From Planctomycetes bacterium MalM25 (GTDB lineage Bacteria; Planctomycetota; Planctomycetia; Pirellulales; Lacipirellulaceae), in the NCBI GenBank assembly GCA_007745835.1, contig CP036424.1, positions 1,945,001-2,009,000 of the forward strand: a DNA stretch of 64,000 bases. Reading direction: 5' to 3'. Shown here piece by piece: positions 1 to 10,516 of the stretch (position 1 is its first letter; every line of letters begins with the position of its first letter). The notes under the pieces are model-generated. The model searched no databases and was not told the DNA's origin. It saw only the letters and a list, made by a program, of their open reading frames with translations. A program made the translations under genes and the position numbers.

Positions 1-1
1 C

Positions 2-232
2 CTGGCCAGTTGGCAAGAGCAGGGGCAGTCTCAGCACAGCCCGAGGCGGCTGATGGCCGAGCTGTGCGATGCACATGGACTCGGTTTTCGAGAGCGGCGT
101 CTCTGTCGCCGGGTCGCCAAGGAACTGCAGCTCAAGCAGCCGGCCGAGCTGTTTGTCCGGACCGAGGCGCTGAAGCAGCTGGCCAAGAGCGATGCGGCCC
201 TCGCGAAGCGCTTGCTCGGCCAACCGCAGTAA
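2..232 (+). CDS. C-terminal end of an unrecognised protein (cut by window start)
   Basis: An open frame runs from the first bases of the window to a TAA at 230-232, giving the last 76 residues of a protein whose start lies outside. The tail is rich in Lys, Arg, Leu and Ala and looks helical and cytoplasmic, with Leu-Ala-Lys repeats near the end. No domain is recognised. It converges on the minus-strand gene that ends at 324. The frame is supported by plausible G+C-rich codon use, but a fragment this short cannot be assigned a function. Confidence 0.5.
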   Translation: MASWQEQGQSQHSPRRLMAELCDAHGLGFRERRLCRRVAKELQLKQPAELFVRTEALKQLAKSDAALAKRLLGQPQ

Positions 233-323
233 TCGCAACCAAGCACTCCCAGTGCGTGGGGGGCGAGCCTACCGGTGAAATGCTGCTGACCGATCAGCCA
301 CCGGCGGCTGGCGCCGTTCCGGC

Positions 324-1682
324 TTACGGGGTCCGGAAGCGGAAGCTGGTCGGCGCTCCGCCGGCCCCACCCGAGCGGGCCTGGCTGCTGCCGGTGAAGC
401 GGAAGGTCGACTCGGCGGGGCGGTAGCCCATCCGATCGAGGAACTCCGGCAGCGTGATCGTCTCGACGCCCAGGTTGGCCGCCTCGGCGCTCATCGTCTG
501 GAAGCCGTCGCGGTAGAGGGCCTTGCTCGGCTGGTCGGGCGAGTCGCCCAGCACCAGGTAGCGTGTTTGGACAGTCATTTCGCCGTCGATATCGCCGTCC
601 TCTTCAAGCGACACGTCGACCACGCCGCCGTTGAGCGCGATCAGGTCCTTGGCCTGCTGCAGGTCGCTCTGGCCGTCGTTGTCCAGATCGACGAAGCCGG
701 TCAGGCCAAAGCGGAGCTGCTTGCCGCGTTGCCAGACCTGGCTGTAGATGCGGTCGCCGGGGACGATCGGCTCGCGGGGGTTGTCGGAGGTGATCTTGAC
801 CTCGGCGATGTGGTCGCCCAGCACGCGGACGACCTCGAGGCTGCCCTTCCGCTGCGCCTTGCCGGCGTCGTGAAGGGCGGAGTCGAACACGCTGAAGGTC
901 ACCTGGCGGCGGAGCGCGTCCGCTTCGCCCAGGTCGATCCAGGCGGTCTGGGTCGCTTGGTTCACGTAGGTGACCTGGCCGTCGGCCACCTCGGAAGTCG
1001 GGTCGCCCACGCGGCGCTCAGCGAGCAGCGTGGCCCGTGAGCGGTCGCTCTTCACGAGCTGCTCCTGCGCCTCGTCGCGGGCGGCGATCGCCTCGGCGAG
1101 GCGCGTCTCGAACTCCTTCTCCTTACGGGCGATGGTCGCCGTCAGCGTCTTGCGGTTCTGGTCCAGGCGGTCGAGCTCGGCCTTGTACTTGGTCTGCTCC
1201 GAGGCGAGATCACGCTTCGCCTTGTCGGCCTCCGCCTTCTGCTCCTCGAACTGCTTGGTCCACTCGTCCTTCAGGGCGACCAACGCTCCCTCGAGCTGCT
1301 TGACCTGCTGCTTGGCGACGTTCTCTTGCTCCGCGATCTTCTTGTTCTCGGTGTACACGTAGTCGAGCGAGTTGCGGTAGCTCTTCTCGGCGTTGGACAT
1401 CGTGCCCATGAACAGGGCTTGGTCGCTCTTGTACTGAGTCTCCGCCTCTTCGAAGGTCGTGGCCGGATCGAGTCCGATCATGCTCATCAGCGCCTCGGCC
1501 TGCTGAACACGCTGGCGGGCGTTGTTGTCGGCGTCGCTCTTTTGCTTGGCGAGATCCTTCCCCCTAGCGTCCGCCTTCTTCCACTCGGAGTACGTAACGT
1601 AAGAAACGATGCTCATGATTCCGAAAAGGATCAACGCCGTGATGGCGAGAGCAAATGTTCCTTGGTCCTTGCTTGCGGCCAT
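324..1682 (-). CDS. Membrane-anchored coiled-coil protein of unknown function
   Basis: This 452-aa protein starts at ATG 1682, preceded by an AAGGA-type ribosome binding site. Residues about 10-32 form one hydrophobic segment following a short N-terminus (MAASKDQGTF), so it is probably a single-pass membrane anchor. Residues about 35-220 are almost purely charged and helical (Lys/Glu/Gln/Ala heptads), a long coiled coil. From about residue 230 a beta-rich domain follows, containing a short DLDNDGQSD motif that resembles a calcium-binding loop. The last 30 residues are Ser/Gly/Arg-rich. No named family is recognised. The architecture suggests an envelope spacer or scaffold, which is inference. 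Confidence 0.75.
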   Translation of the reverse strand: MAASKDQGTFALAITALILFGIMSIVSYVTYSEWKKADARGKDLAKQKSDADNNARQRVQQAEALMSMIGLDPATTFEEAETQYKSDQALFMGTMSNAEKSYRNSLDYVYTENKKIAEQENVAKQQVKQLEGALVALKDEWTKQFEEQKAEADKAKRDLASEQTKYKAELDRLDQNRKTLTATIARKEKEFETRLAEAIAARDEAQEQLVKSDRSRATLLAERRVGDPTSEVADGQVTYVNQATQTAWIDLGEADALRRQVTFSVFDSALHDAGKAQRKGSLEVVRVLGDHIAEVKITSDNPREPIVPGDRIYSQVWQRGKQLRFGLTGFVDLDNDGQSDLQQAKDLIALNGGVVDVSLEEDGDIDGEMTVQTRYLVLGDSPDQPSKALYRDGFQTMSAEAANLGVETITLPEFLDRMGYRPAESTFRFTGSSQARSGGAGGAPTSFRFRTP

Positions 1683-2144
1683 AGGGTTTCCTTCAGTCGC
1701 TTGGCTGGTGGGGGCGCTGGGCGGCCGCCACGGGTGGGAACGTCCCCGGGCAGGGGCGTAAGAGCGGGGCGACTGGGGTGACTAGGTGGAGTGGTGTGAG
1801 CGACAGCAGCAGTGTCGGCTCGTGGGACGCACGACGCAAGCAGCCGCCGGGGCGGTCCGCCGCGCTCGCGCCCCGCCAGCCGGGGGTGGAGCCTCTCCTC
1901 AGCCGTCGCTCGGTTCAGCGGCAGCCACGGAGCCTAAGTCGAAACTAGTTAGGGGATTAACGCGTGTCAACGAACGGGGTAGAGTCCCCCCCAGACGGCT
2001 GCAAAATCGCGCCAGCGGGCCTCTCCGGGCGGTTTCTGGACCGGTCGGTCGGGATAAGCCGATTGGAGGGGCCCACGGCTCCGTCGCCGCGAGCCCGTCA
2101 CCCGGCTGGCCGTCCCCATCCGACCACTATCTCGGGGCTTCCCC
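1683..2144. other. Divergent intergenic region without a recognisable gene
   Basis: These 462 bases separate the minus-strand coiled-coil gene from plus-strand polA, so promoters for both should lie here. The stretch is G+C-rich with one more A/T-rich patch around 1938-1965 (ctagttaggggattaacg). Small frames exist but none looks coding. No RNA gene, hairpin terminator or repeat was recognised. Confidence 0.4.
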
Positions 2145-4880
2145 TTGTCCGACATGCTGCCCGCCGGCTCGACGGTCTACGTCGTTGACGCTCACTCGCT
2201 CATCTTCCAGGTCTTCCACGCGATCCCGGAGATGACCAGCCCGCGCGGCGAGCCGGTGAACGCCGTCTTCGGCTTCACCAAGGACCTGCTCAAGCTCATC
2301 GAGGAGAAACGGCCCGACGCCCTCATCTGCGCGTTCGACCCCCCGGGCGACACCTTCCGGCACGACCTCTACCCGGTCTACAAGGGCGAGCGGGGCGAGA
2401 TGCCCGGCGAGCTCCGCTCGCAGTTCCCCATGATCCAGAGCGTCGTCGAGGCGCTCGGCGTGCCCATCGTCTCGGTCCCGCGGTTCGAGGCGGACGACGT
2501 CCTCGCGACCGTCTCACGCCTATGCGACGAGGCCGAGGTCCGCTGCCGGCTGGTGACCGGCGACAAGGACTGCCGCCAGCTCATCACGGAGCACGTGGCG
2601 GTCTACAACATCCGCAAGGACCACGTGTACGACGCGGTCGCCCTGGAGTCCGACTGGGGCATCCGCCCCGACCAGGTGGTCGATTTCCAAGCCCTCGTGG
2701 GGGACAAGGTCGACAACGTGCCTGGCGTGCCGCTCATCGGCCCGAAGATCGCCCGCGAGCTGCTGACGCAATTCGGCGATCTGAAGGGCGTGCTCGACAA
2801 CGCCGAGCTGGTGAAGGGCGCCAAGCGGAAGCAGAACCTCATGGAGGGGCGCGAGATGGCCCTCCTGTCGCAGCAGCTGGTGCGGCTCGACCAACACATG
2901 GCGATCGAGATCGATTGGCAGGCGGCGAGGATCGGAGAGCACGACCACGATCGCCTCGCCGAGCTGTTCGCCGGCTTCGGATTCCGCAGCCTGGGCGAGC
3001 GGGCCGCCGCCCTGGGCGGCGGGGGCGGCGTCGAGCAGGCCCAGTGGGAGGCCGACTACCGCGTTGTCGACACGCCCGAGACGCTCGACGAACTGGTCGA
3101 GACCCTCCGGGGCTGCGAGACGATCGCCGTCGACACGGAGACGACCTCCATCAACCAGCGCGAAGCGCAGCTGGTCGGCATCGCCGTTGGCTGGGCCGAG
3201 GGCGAGGCGGCCTACGTGCCGGTCCGTGGGCCCGACGGCGACCGCGTGTTGCCGGTCGATCTGGTGCTCGAGAAGCTGCGGCCAATCCTCGAGAACCCGT
3301 CGGTCGCCAAGGTTGGGCAGAACCTCAAGTACGACGCGGTCGTCTTCCGCGGCGCCGGCGTGACGCTCCGTGGCGTGGCGTTCGACACGATGATCGCCAG
3401 TTACCTGCTCGACGCGGGCGAGCGGACCCACAACCTCGATGTGCTTTCGGAACGCTACCTCGGCCACACGACCACGAAGATCAGCGAGCTGATCGGTAAG
3501 GGGAAGAACCAGAAGCGGATCGACAGTGTGCCGGTCGCCGACGTGGGGGCTTACGCCGGCGAGGACGCCGATGTGCCGTTCCGCCTGTGGCCGCTGCTGC
3601 ACGACCGGCTCGACCAGCAGAGCTTGTTGACTTTGGCCGACGACCTCGAAACGCCCCTCATCGAGGTTCTCGCCGAGATGGAGTGGAACGGCGTGCGGGT
3701 CGACAAGCAGCGGCTTGCGGAGCTGAGCACGCAGTTCGGTGACCGATTGCAAGAGCTGGCCGAAGAGATCGAATTGTTAGTTGGGCACCCCTTTAATCTT
3801 GCGTCCCCAAAGCAATTAGCGGCGGTTCTCTTCCAAGAATTAGGCCTCCCGGTGGTCAAAAAGACCAAGACCGGGCCCTCGACCGACGCCAGCGTGCTGG
3901 AGCAACTCGCCGAGCAGCACCCGTTGCCGAAGCTGATTGTTGAGCACCGTCAGTACGCGAAGCTCCGCGGCACGTACGTCGACGCCCTCCCCGAGCTGGT
4001 TAACGCCGAGACGGGGCGGGTCCATTGCTCGTTCAACCAGGTCGTCGCCGCTACCGGCCGCCTCAGTTGCAGCGACCCCAACCTGCAGAACATCCCGATC
4101 CGCACCGAGGAGGGACGCCAGATCCGCTCGGCATTCACCTCAGCGGAGTCAGGGTGGAAGCTGCTTTCAGCGGACTATTCGCAGATCGAGCTGCGGGTTC
4201 TGGCCCACTTCTCCGAGGACGAGACCCTCTGCCAAGCCTTCGCCGAGGGGCAGGACATCCACACGCTGGTCGCCAGCCAAGTGAACGGGGTGTCGCTCGA
4301 CGAGGTCACCAGCGACCTCCGCCGCGGGGCGAAAGCGGTCAACTTCGGCATCATCTACGGGCAGTCGGCCTTCGGCCTCGCCAAGTCGCTCGGCATCCCC
4401 CAGGACGAGGCGGCCCGCTTCATCAGCGACTACTTCGCCCGCTACCCGGGCGTGGCCGACTTCATGCTCGACACGCTCCAGACCTGCCACCAGCAGGGCT
4501 ACGTGGAGACCCTGCTCGGCCGCCGGCGGGCGATCAGCGGCGTCCGCGCGCCGGGGCCGCCGAAGGGCTCGCTCTTCGACGACCGCCCCCAGCCGATCCA
4601 GATGAACCTGCCCGAGCGGACCGCGGTCAACACGGTGATCCAGGGCACGGCGGCCGACCTGATCAAGCTCGCCATGCTCGCCGTCCACCGCCGGATGCGC
4701 GAGGAGGGCCTGCGGGCGAAGCTGATCCTGCAGATCCACGACGAGCTGGTTTTCGACACGCCCGAGGAGGAGCTCGATCAGCTCACCACGCTGGTGACCG
4801 AAGAGATGCAGAACGTCGCCGAGCTGCGGGCGCCGCTCGCCGTCGATGTCGGCGTGGGGGATAATTGGGCCGAGTGTTAG
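2145..4880 (+). CDS. polA: DNA polymerase I
   Basis: A 911-aa family A DNA polymerase for Okazaki fragment processing and repair synthesis. Residues 1 to about 300 are the 5'-3' exonuclease domain (VVDAHSLIF near the start, DKDCRQLI, then GDKVDNVPG). From about 310 to 500 is the 3'-5' proofreading domain, apparently active: DTET near residue 330, NLKYD and the YAGEDAD motif are all present. The polymerase domain follows with motif A (SADYSQIELR, about 675), motif B (RRGAKAVNFGIIYG, about 725) and motif C (QIHDELVF, about 863). Length matches the E. coli enzyme (928 aa). The frame opens at TTG 2145; ATG 2154, three codons on, is an equally good start. No clear ribosome binding site is visible for either. 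Confidence 0.97.
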   Translation: MSDMLPAGSTVYVVDAHSLIFQVFHAIPEMTSPRGEPVNAVFGFTKDLLKLIEEKRPDALICAFDPPGDTFRHDLYPVYKGERGEMPGELRSQFPMIQSVVEALGVPIVSVPRFEADDVLATVSRLCDEAEVRCRLVTGDKDCRQLITEHVAVYNIRKDHVYDAVALESDWGIRPDQVVDFQALVGDKVDNVPGVPLIGPKIARELLTQFGDLKGVLDNAELVKGAKRKQNLMEGREMALLSQQLVRLDQHMAIEIDWQAARIGEHDHDRLAELFAGFGFRSLGERAAALGGGGGVEQAQWEADYRVVDTPETLDELVETLRGCETIAVDTETTSINQREAQLVGIAVGWAEGEAAYVPVRGPDGDRVLPVDLVLEKLRPILENPSVAKVGQNLKYDAVVFRGAGVTLRGVAFDTMIASYLLDAGERTHNLDVLSERYLGHTTTKISELIGKGKNQKRIDSVPVADVGAYAGEDADVPFRLWPLLHDRLDQQSLLTLADDLETPLIEVLAEMEWNGVRVDKQRLAELSTQFGDRLQELAEEIELLVGHPFNLASPKQLAAVLFQELGLPVVKKTKTGPSTDASVLEQLAEQHPLPKLIVEHRQYAKLRGTYVDALPELVNAETGRVHCSFNQVVAATGRLSCSDPNLQNIPIRTEEGRQIRSAFTSAESGWKLLSADYSQIELRVLAHFSEDETLCQAFAEGQDIHTLVASQVNGVSLDEVTSDLRRGAKAVNFGIIYGQSAFGLAKSLGIPQDEAARFISDYFARYPGVADFMLDTLQTCHQQGYVETLLGRRRAISGVRAPGPPKGSLFDDRPQPIQMNLPERTAVNTVIQGTAADLIKLAMLAVHRRMREEGLRAKLILQIHDELVFDTPEEELDQLTTLVTEEMQNVAELRAPLAVDVGVGDNWAEC

Positions 4881-4887
4881 GGGTTGT

Positions 4888-5081
4888 GAACCACGAAGGA
4901 ACTAAGGAACGAAGGCCGCCTGCTGGACACGACGCGGGTCGGCTAGGTCCGTAGGTAGGAGGTGTGAGGCGATGAGCCATGAGGTTTGGATCCGAAGCTC
5001 AACCCTCATCGCTCACAATTCATTCAGACGCAGGGCTCAGCCTCACGAGTTGGTCGTTGTTCCTTCGTTCCTTTGTGGTTC
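4888..5081. repeat. Nested inverted repeats between polA and coaE
   Basis: The left arm (4888-4915, starting gaaccacgaaggaac) and right arm (about 5062-5081, ending tttgtggttc) are imperfect reverse complements, each built from short AAGGAAC-like units. Inside lies a second inverted pair: gtgaggcgatgag at 4964-4976 and ctcatcgctcac at 5005-5016. The arms belong to the same family as the elements near 13.8, 15.6 and 22.9 kb. No reading frame is evident. Function is unknown. Confidence 0.7.
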
Positions 5082-5100
5082 ATCTAGCTGAGAACAGAGC

Positions 5101-5709
5101 ATGACTATCTTTGGCCTCACCGGCGGGATCGCCAGCGGGAAGTCGTTTGTCGCCGCGCTGTTGGCGGAGCGGGGCGCCGTGGTGCTCGACGCGGACCGGC
5201 ACGCGCACGCGGTGCTGGATGAGCCCGCGGTCCGGGCCGCCCTGGTCGAGCGCTGGGGCGCCGAGATCGTGGCGGAGGACGGCTCGCTTAACCGAGCGGC
5301 GATCGCCGGGCGGGTCTTCGGTGACTCCGACGAGGCCCTCGCCGAGCGGCGGTTCTTAGAGGGGCTGGTCCACCCGCGGGTGCGTGAACGGCTGCGTGAT
5401 GAGCTCGAGGCGGCGCGGCAGCGGGGCGTGCCGGCGGCGGTCTTAGACATCCCGCTGCTGATCGAAGCGGGCTGGGCCGAAGAGTGCGACACCGTGCTCT
5501 TCGTCGATACGCCAGCGGGAGTCCGCCAAGCCCGGGCGGCGGAGCGGGGCTGGTCCCCCGAGGAGCTGGTCCGCCGCGAAGCAGCCCAGACACCGATCGA
5601 GGAGAAGCGGAAGACGGCCACTGCGGTCATCCCCGGCGTGGACGAAACGGCGGCTCAGGCCGCTGTGGAGAAGGCTTGGGGTCGCTGGGTGGGCGCCTTG
5701 GAAGACTAG
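5101..5709 (+). CDS. coaE: Dephospho-CoA kinase
   Basis: This 202-aa protein catalyses the last step of coenzyme A synthesis, ATP-dependent phosphorylation of the 3'-hydroxyl of dephospho-CoA. The N-terminal P-loop GLTGGIASGKS (residues 5-15) is typical of the family, followed by a DADRHAH segment equivalent to the conserved D-x-D/H region and a V-LDIPLLIEAG motif near residue 115. Length fits the family (about 200 aa). The ATG at 5101 directly precedes the P-loop, so the start is secure. It follows polA on the same strand, but a repeat element separates them; the polA-coaE order is common in bacteria. Confidence 0.95.
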   Translation: MTIFGLTGGIASGKSFVAALLAERGAVVLDADRHAHAVLDEPAVRAALVERWGAEIVAEDGSLNRAAIAGRVFGDSDEALAERRFLEGLVHPRVRERLRDELEAARQRGVPAAVLDIPLLIEAGWAEECDTVLFVDTPAGVRQARAAERGWSPEELVRREAAQTPIEEKRKTATAVIPGVDETAAQAAVEKAWGRWVGALED

Positions 5710-6113
5710 GCGGTTTCGCCGGATTTCGCGGTTTCCCTCAAATCGATTCGCGAGATCACCGATTTCGCTACCATCTGCGCAAGGTGTTTGGCATACTGCT
5801 AAGAGTTCGAGGTGAGGTGTTCAGCCGATCCACGAGCTCAGGCCGTTCGGCCAAGACACCGATGAGACACCACGGACGATTCCCCTCGTCTGCTGGCCCG
5901 CCCGCCCCTTCGGCGACCCATTCCTACTCACATCCCCCCCTCCCACCTTCCGGCGATAGCTCGTTCGGCGCCGCGCGGCGTAAAGCCACGCAGCCCCTCT
6001 GACAGCGAAGCCGGGCATCCCCTCGTAGTCCGCGTGCGAAACGATTCCCTCGGCAGGAGCCGAGTGGTCGAAAGCGATCCTCAACGCTGCGCGGCGCTAG
6101 GAACCTTCTAGTC
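5710..6113. other. Intergenic region upstream of rho
   Basis: These 404 bases between coaE and rho hold no convincing frame, RNA gene or repeat. Being long for a same-strand gap, the region probably contains the rho promoter and a leader. Rho autoregulates through its leader in some bacteria, but no specific element can be pointed to here. Confidence 0.35.
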
Positions 6114-7667
<1,554 letters not shown>

Positions 7668-7785
7668 GGAAGCCTTCTTCAGCGATCCAGTCCACATTGC
7701 GACGTACCGCTGGCTCAGCCCGCGATATCCCACGGCTAGTGAGCTTTGGCAAGCTGACCCGCTGGATGTTCTGCGTGGGTACCGT

Positions 7786-8103
7786 TTGGACACTTGGAGG
7801 TGTTTAACGGACTATCTTGCTAGCGAGTGGGGAGTCGTGTTGGCCGGCAATTTGCCGACCGGCTTATTCGTTTGGTCTCGCCATGATGCAACTGTGCTCA
7901 AGACTCGGCTTCGTAAGCGAATGAGTGAGCAGCTTGACGTGCCGGCGCTCTACGGTATCTCTGAGAAAGATGGCGTTAGGCTGACGGCAGAGGGACTTGC
8001 CTTTCTTGCCCGCCAAGCGGACCTTCTACGTCCTGACGACCGACTGGCATTGGTCGTAACGCCAACCGATTTAGAGCTCTTGAATCATCATGCCGGTTTA
8101 TGA
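7786..8103 (+). CDS. Small hypothetical protein overlapping the start of ribH (start uncertain)
   Basis: An open frame continues uninterrupted from a stop at 7648-7650 to a TGA at 8101-8103, overlapping ribH by 14 bases. Within it the only plausible starts are TTG 7786 or a GTG near 7838; no ATG exists, and the residues upstream of 7786 (TYRWLSPRYPTASELW) also look protein-like. The C-terminal half (LTAEGLAFLARQADLLRPDD) appears helical. G+C content and codon use are noticeably less biased than in the neighbouring rho and ribH. It may be a real small gene with an unusual start, or the 3' remnant of a gene that lost its beginning. No family is recognised. Confidence 0.4.
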   Translation: MDTWRCLTDYLASEWGVVLAGNLPTGLFVWSRHDATVLKTRLRKRMSEQLDVPALYGISEKDGVRLTAEGLAFLARQADLLRPDDRLALVVTPTDLELLNHHAGL

Positions 8104-8566
8104 ACTCACAGCGGCACCCGCCGACAGCGCCCGCTACGCGATCGTGGTCGCCAACTGGAACCGCGAGGACATCACCCAGCCGCTGGCCGACGGGGCGGTC
8201 GCGAAGCTCGTCGAGGCGGGGGTGCCGGACGACCAGATCGATCTGGTCTGGGTCCCCGGCGCGTGGGAGATCCCGGTCGTTACCCAGCGGCTGGCGGACA
8301 CCTGCCGGTACGGGGCGATTCTCACCCTCGGCGCTGTCATTAAGGGCGAGACGGCCCACAACCACTGGATCAACCACGGCGTCACCGACGCTCTCATGCG
8401 GATCGCCACGGAGCACTCGCTGCCGGTCCTCTTCGGCGTGCTGATGTGTGATACCCGCGAACACGCCGTCGCCCGTGCGGGCGGCGAGAAGGGCAACAAG
8501 GGCGCCGAATGCGCCGAGGCCGCCTTGCAGATGGTCGCCACGCTCAAGGCGTTGCCGACCTCCTAG
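8090..8566 (+). CDS. ribH: 6,7-dimethyl-8-ribityllumazine synthase
   Basis: This 158-aa enzyme condenses 5-amino-6-ribitylamino-uracil with 3,4-dihydroxy-2-butanone 4-phosphate, the penultimate step of riboflavin synthesis. The family signatures are in order: VVANWNRE near the N-terminus, VPGAWEIP (about 60-67), GAVIKGETAHNHWI (about 81-94, including the His taken as catalytic in this family) and GGEKGNKGAECAEAAL near the C-terminus. Length is as expected for the capsid-forming type. ATG 8090 lies directly before the first beta strand. No other rib genes are nearby, and no FMN riboswitch was recognised upstream. Confidence 0.95.
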   Translation: MPVYELTAAPADSARYAIVVANWNREDITQPLADGAVAKLVEAGVPDDQIDLVWVPGAWEIPVVTQRLADTCRYGAILTLGAVIKGETAHNHWINHGVTDALMRIATEHSLPVLFGVLMCDTREHAVARAGGEKGNKGAECAEAALQMVATLKALPTS

Positions 8567-8637
8567 CGAGCCGGCGGCCCTGTTTGCAGGCAGTGGCCCT
8601 GCGCCGCGAGCCCGCTGGCGGTTATCCTTTAGTCAGT

Positions 8638-8804
8638 GAGGACATTCAAAACGGCGAAGGGCGCCTTTCCCCCTCCCTCCGCTTGCGGGGGAGGGGCTAG
8701 GGGAGGGGGCAGAACCCGGGTACCCGACTCGCCTCCTCCCCTAGCCCCTCCTCCTGAAGGAGGAGGGGAATATCTAAGCGCCCTTCGCCGTTTTGAATGT
8801 CCTC
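8638..8804. repeat. 167-bp palindromic element with perfect 27-bp outer arms
   Basis: The outer arms 8638-8664 and 8778-8804 are perfect reverse complements (left arm begins gaggacattcaaaacggcga). Inside, gaggggctaggggagg near 8691-8706 pairs with cctcccctagcccctc near 8736-8751, and a short cccgggtaccc sits near the centre. The whole unit could fold into one long branched hairpin. It contains no transposase frame, so it resembles a non-autonomous REP/MITE-like element. Its right end lies only 39 bases before the chosen nusB start. Confidence 0.85.
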
Positions 8805-8843
8805 GCTCCAAAGCTGAGCACCCGCCCCCGATCCCGCCGCCGC

Positions 8844-9281
8844 ATGTCCTCCCTCCGCCGTCGCGCCCGCGAAGTCGCCCTGCAGATCCTCTTCGAGGAC
8901 GACGTGAACCCGCGCGCCACCGCGGGTGAACTGGAGTCGTTCTTGCACGGCCGCCTGAACAACCCGGAGGGGCAGGACTTCGCCCTGCGGTTGATCCTGG
9001 GCGTCCGCCAGAACCAGGCGGCGATCGACGAGCGCGTCGAGCAGATCGCCGAGAACTGGAGCGTCAAGCGGATGGCGGGGGCTGAGCGGAACATCCTCCG
9101 CCTTGCGGCTTACGAGGTAATGTTTGGCGAGACCCCCTTCGCGGTCGCCGTGAACGAAGCGATCGAGCTCGCCAAGCGCTACGGCAGCGCCCAGTCGGGC
9201 GGCTTCGTGAACGGGATCCTGGACAAGCTAAGACCCAAGGCTCCCGGTGGGAACGCCGAAGAAGCCTCCGGCACGCCTTGA
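8844..9281 (+). CDS. nusB: Transcription antitermination protein NusB
   Basis: A 145-aa all-helical RNA-binding protein that, with NusE/S10, binds boxA and supports rRNA antitermination. The N-terminus SSLRRRAREVALQILFEDD is the family's conserved first helix. The C-terminal half carries MAGAERNILRLAAYE and the end segment VAVNEAIELAKRYGS followed by GFVNGILDKL, which are the most conserved NusB motifs. The frame is open back to 8793, but that stretch lies in a palindromic repeat, so ATG 8844 is chosen; it gives the normal family length. ftsY follows on the same strand after 84 bases. Confidence 0.93.
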   Translation: MSSLRRRAREVALQILFEDDVNPRATAGELESFLHGRLNNPEGQDFALRLILGVRQNQAAIDERVEQIAENWSVKRMAGAERNILRLAAYEVMFGETPFAVAVNEAIELAKRYGSAQSGGFVNGILDKLRPKAPGGNAEEASGTP

Positions 9282-9365
9282 GCTTTGTGCCCAATCCCTG
9301 AGAATGGCCGTAGGCAGCCGCAGGCGTTGCCTCATAAGCCTCTGCCTCCAGCCTCTCGATAGACC

Positions 9366-10298
9366 GTGGGTTTTTTTAGCCGCATCAAGCAGGGTCTCAA
9401 GAAGACCGGCTCGGTCCTCAAGACCGACATCCGCGACCTCTTCAAGAGCGAGGGGCGGCTGATCGATGAGGATTTCCTCGAGGAGATCCGCGGCATCCTG
9501 TTCCGCACCGATATGGGCTACGACTCGACCGAGGCGCTCGTCGAGGAGATCGGCAAGAAGCTCCGCGGCCGCGTTGTGCAGCTTGAGGAGGTGGTCGACG
9601 TCCTCAAGGCGAAGCTCAAAGAGCTGATGCACCAGCCGGCCGCGCCGATCGAGTTCGCCGCCAGCGGGCCGACGGTCGTCATGGTGTGCGGCGTGAACGG
9701 GGCGGGGAAGACGACCTCCATCGCGAAGCTGGCCAGCCAGTTCAAGAGCGAGGGCAAGAAGGTCCTGCTCGGCGCCGGCGACACGTTCCGCGCGGCGGCG
9801 GTCGAGCAACTCACGATCTGGGCCGAGCGCCTCGGGGCCGGCATCGTCACCGCCCCGCAGGGGACGCACCCCGCCACGGTCGGCTATCAGACGGTCGAGC
9901 GGGCGGTGGAGGAGGGCTTCGATGTGGCGATCGTCGACACGGCGGGCCGCCTGCAGACGCAGTCGGACCTGATGGCCGAGCTGACGAAAATCCGCGGCGC
10001 GATCAGCAAGCCGCTGGCCGATGCGCCGCACGAGGTGCTGCTGGTGCTCGACGCCACGACCGGGCAGAACGGCGTGAGCCAGGCGAGCAAGTTCGCCGAG
10101 GTCGCTGGCTGCACGGGCATCGTGCTGGCGAAGCTCGACGGCACCGCGAAGGGGGGCGTCGTGGTCTCGATCCGCCAGCAGATGGGCCTGCCGGTCAAGT
10201 ACGTCGGCCTCGGCGAGGGGCACGAGGACCTAGCGCCGTTCAACCCAGACGAGTTCGTCGATGCGCTGTTCGCCGACGTGCTGACCGCGACCGCCTGA
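9366..10298 (+). CDS. ftsY: Signal recognition particle receptor FtsY
   Basis: A 310-aa SRP GTPase that docks ribosome-SRP complexes at the inner membrane. Its N-terminal four-helix domain (about 1-95) is followed by the GTPase domain: G1 GVNGAGKTT near residue 108, DTFRAAAVEQL, G3 DTAGR near 190, and AKLDGTAKGG near 256. It ends with the family's conserved GLGEGHEDLAPFNPDEFVDA. The long acidic A domain of E. coli FtsY is missing, as in many phyla; an N-terminal amphipathic segment (FFSRIKQGLKK) could replace it for membrane contact. The start codon is GTG 9366. Confidence 0.96.
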   Translation: MGFFSRIKQGLKKTGSVLKTDIRDLFKSEGRLIDEDFLEEIRGILFRTDMGYDSTEALVEEIGKKLRGRVVQLEEVVDVLKAKLKELMHQPAAPIEFAASGPTVVMVCGVNGAGKTTSIAKLASQFKSEGKKVLLGAGDTFRAAAVEQLTIWAERLGAGIVTAPQGTHPATVGYQTVERAVEEGFDVAIVDTAGRLQTQSDLMAELTKIRGAISKPLADAPHEVLLVLDATTGQNGVSQASKFAEVAGCTGIVLAKLDGTAKGGVVVSIRQQMGLPVKYVGLGEGHEDLAPFNPDEFVDALFADVLTATA

Positions 10299-10516
10299 GC
10301 GCGGGGCGCCGTCAGGGTTTATCTAATCCGCTCGATGGGGGCGGGCCGGTCATCTTCGCGCGCCTGGCGTTTGGGGCCGACAAGAGGCTTCGAACGGGCT
10401 GTTGCGGCCGTGCCGAACGGGGCGATGTCAGTGCTAGCGTGGCGTCTTGTGCGCCGACGCTCCCGCCCTCCCGATCGCAGTCCCCCCTGTGAGAGGCTCG
10501 CCCGAGCCACGTTGCC

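Noticed and set aside
2520-3752. Long minus-strand frame (410 codons) opposite polA
   Set aside because: Antisense shadow of a G+C-rich gene; its translation has no domain and polA motifs are continuous on the plus strand.
7668-8089. FMN riboswitch upstream of ribH
   Set aside because: The region is filled by another open frame and none of the conserved RFN-element segments could be recognised.
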